Below are positions 61,635 to 64,000 of a DNA stretch of 64,000 nucleotides, in pieces. Within the stretch, counting starts at the first letter, position 1. Each line of letters starts with the position of its first letter. Origin of the DNA: Panonychus citri (taxonomy: Eukaryota; Arthropoda; Arachnida; Trombidiformes; Tetranychidae); contig NW_026515432.1 of the NCBI RefSeq assembly GCF_014898815.1, positions 25,037 through 89,036 of the forward strand, written 5' to 3'. Below the pieces are notes generated by a model that was not told the origin of the DNA, did not search any database, and was given only the letters and a program-made list of their open reading frames with translations. A program made the position numbers and the translations under genes.

Positions 61635-64000
61635 CTCATCAGCATCTTCATTCACTTTGCTACATTAAAAATCTATTACTGAATTTAAATCTATTGTTGA
61701 AACAAGAATCAAAATATAACAAATGATGTAAATCGCATTTGCATTTGAAACATTATCATCGTCAACATTTCAACATTTCAACTTGTACTTTCCTTTCATG
61801 ATAATTGTCTCAACAGCTTCAAATACTGAGCATATTTTTTTCTTGTTCATATCAAAATTTCACCATGAAGATGATTGAATTTTACGGGTGAGACCGGAAA
61901 ATTAATTCATTTAAAGTGACAATTAGTGAAAAGTTTATTCAGTTTACTCAGTTTTCTGTGAAAACGTAAGTAATGAAAACTCAAGGAGTCAAAATGTTCT
62001 GAATGGAAAAGTTTTGGTTGGAAACTTTTTTTCCCTCTTTATCAAAATAACTTTTAAATTCCTTGAATAATTCTCAGTCTTTTTTTATCTTCCTGGTGTT
62101 ATCATGAAATCATAAATGATTTATCTCCATTTATTAGCATGATAATAGTATATAAGAGTTAGCAAATTTCAATTGAACATCAGCTGTTGTTGCTCATGGT
62201 GGTTTTCAACTTTGCATGATAAAAGGAGATTCAGTATAATATAATAAATGAAAATTTTGCATGGGTTGGCTAATATGTATTTGCATATGATGCTAAAATT
62301 GCATGATAATAATAAGTTCATCAGCGGTGATGATGATGAAGATGAAGATAAATATTTCATATTGAGAAACTCTGTCTGGACGTCTGAAGTTTTGAAGGTG
62401 AAATTCAAGAACTGAAGAGAAAACATCATTATCATGAACTAGATATTTTCTCACTCCAGCAAATGTAACACACAAACAACAATAAGCTAAATCCAATAGG
62501 ATTGAGAAAGGGGAAGGATGAATATCCCATTTTACACAGAACTCAGGGAGAGAATGATTGAAAAAACTGATTGAATTTGAATTCTGATTTCAATTTCTTT
62601 TCAATTCTATCTCTTTTTTGGAGCTTCTAAATTGTTAACTCAAGAATGTAATTTCATTTTTCCACTCCCCACCTTTCAATACTCACCTTTCATGAGATAA
62701 ACACCAAGGTGAATATCTTTGTAACAATCAGAACTTTTTTTCTTCTTCAAATCCATGAAAGAAAGATTTCCCTTCATGACAATCAAACACCAATCATGTA
62801 ATAATAACAAAGAATCTGAATAAGATTTTAGACATTATCATGACTTGAGGTGTTTTCCTTTGGTGGATTAGATTTTTTTTTCTTTCTCCCAATCAAAAGA
62901 AAATAAAAAGATTTTTCTACTTGTACTTAACTATAAATATCATCAAGATGATAATCAAATATACTCAATAGACACCGAGGATTTTGAGATAATATTACAA
63001 GAGTGGGAAGAGATAACTTATCATACTAATAATAAATAACAAACAAGGTGAATGCTAAAAGTTTAGCATCGAGAAGATTCAGATTGAAAAGAGAGAAAAA
63101 AATATGAAAAGAATTTTTTTCGTCTAAAGAATAGAAAAAAAATCTCAATGTTCCAAATATCCTCCAAAGGATAACACTTATCCTTATATTGAATCAACTC
63201 TTGTGGTGTTTCACTGAAGGTTAATCTGATCTTTCTCATGAAATATCATCAGTTCAGGTGACATTGGGATGAATTTGACAAACACTTTGTATCAATCTTT
63301 CAATTCTTATATCCTCAAGTGGGTGGTAGAGAGAGAGAGAGACTGAGGAAGGAGGGTTAAGGCTGAGGAGAAAGTTTCTTAATCTTCAATTCAATTTGAA
63401 GACGGAGGAAATATAAGAAGATGGAACTTTTGAAGAGAATTTTTTTCTTCCTTTCTCTTAACTAATTTCCTCCTTCTCACTCCACACACCACTCCTCATT
63501 CTTTCCGCTCTTGATCTCACCATGTTTACAACACATCGAAATGATGAATTTATCTAATCCCATTAGATGTGCACCAAAACCCAGAGTGAGAATAGAAAAT
63601 CATCAAAAAAAAATCATCAAACTTTAAATTCTTCAAGATGGATTAATGTTCATAAGTTCTGTAAAAAGAGATGAAAATATTTCACCAAGAAAATGATAAA
63701 TCAAATCATGGTGGAAAAAAGTCTTCACCAAGTTTATTCATTTTCCGCCGCAATTGAAACTTTATTTTTTCTCTTTCTTTTCATAAGTTTTATATTAAAT
63801 TTCATTCCTTTTCTCACCTTTACTCAACAATCATCATTATGTTATTATTATTATTTATCATGAAGAATGAAAAATAATCATTTGATAACAAGAAGGAGCA
63901 AAAAATTCATCCCATGAGTATAATGTGTCATATTATCATCATCTTCTTTTGAAATGATTACAATCAACAATTTAGATGCGATTATCATCATGATCAATGT

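Larger units (their letters stand above)
55657..64000. other. Probable long intron of the XK-related gene, no exon recognised
   Basis: No segment shows the LYLG or E-S-F-L-E-S-A-P-Q type XKR blocks expected next. Contents are microsatellites, one MITE with an extra terminal repeat, and AGGTCA-rich DNA near 59.4 kb. A coding-like frame at 61469-61600 (DLTPGSTLCCLDDDDD) follows TTTTTTTCAG and could be an alternative exon, but no family match is seen. Confidence 0.4.

Noticed and set aside
61469..61672. Third exon of the XK-related gene.
   Set aside because: The frame compatible with exon 2 hits a stop after about 12 codons, and no XKR motif is seen in any frame.
1..64000. CRISPR array or bacterial-type operon.
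   Set aside because: Genes have introns and the repeats are microsatellites or transposon ends; no repeat-spacer array is present.

Overview
This is an AT-rich eukaryotic (metazoan) window, most likely from an arthropod. The protein-coding genes have short exons with clean GT-AG introns. The recognisable host genes are an ABCC4/MRP4-type transporter, a TBC1D24/Skywalker homologue and an XK-related protein. Non-coding DNA is packed with (GA)n/(CT)n and (GAT)n/(ATC)n microsatellites. A mite or other chelicerate is a guess that the sequence alone does not settle.

Layout. 1-9.0 kb: no gene seen, microsatellite-rich. 9.0-27 kb: an accessory, transposon-laden block. It holds a 542-bp foldback MITE (9195-9736), an ORC2-like pseudogene fragment (10.3-10.7 kb), a 9.15-kb Ty3/gypsy-type, env-bearing LTR element on the minus strand (11723-20871) with a 5-bp target duplication CCTCT, a LINE endonuclease remnant (21.3-21.8 kb), a cluster of unrecognised zinc-finger-like ORFs (22.2-24.6 kb) and coding-like debris (25.8-26.9 kb). 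27-38.8 kb: no gene seen. 38.85-44.30 kb: a complete 13-exon ABCC4-like gene, minus strand. 44.3-45.7 kb: divergent promoter region with a CTCF-core-like motif. 45.69-48.90 kb: two-exon TBC1D24/Skywalker homologue, plus strand. 51.12-55.66 kb: first two coding exons of an XK-related protein, plus strand, running out of the window. 55.7-64 kb: probable long intron with a second MITE and several microsatellites.

The LTR element is the most interesting object. In its own sense it reads 5' LTR, tRNA-Tyr-type primer binding site, a 1.7-kb leader with five spaced motif repeats, gag with CCHC knuckle and aspartic protease, pol (RT, RNase H, integrase), a degraded env-like gene whose ATG overlaps the pol stop, and then an extra ORF encoding a RING finger plus a TRAF/SIAH-like zinc finger, polypurine tract, 3' LTR. 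The LTRs differ by only a few substitutions plus a microsatellite indel, yet gag, pol and env all carry frameshifts or stops. The element landed inside an unrecognised coding region. The end of gag holds three 51-bp repeats, each with a CTCF-core-like word, which together with the leader repeats recalls the boundary-element architecture of Drosophila gypsy; that parallel is inference.

All calls come from reading the sequence; no database search was run.
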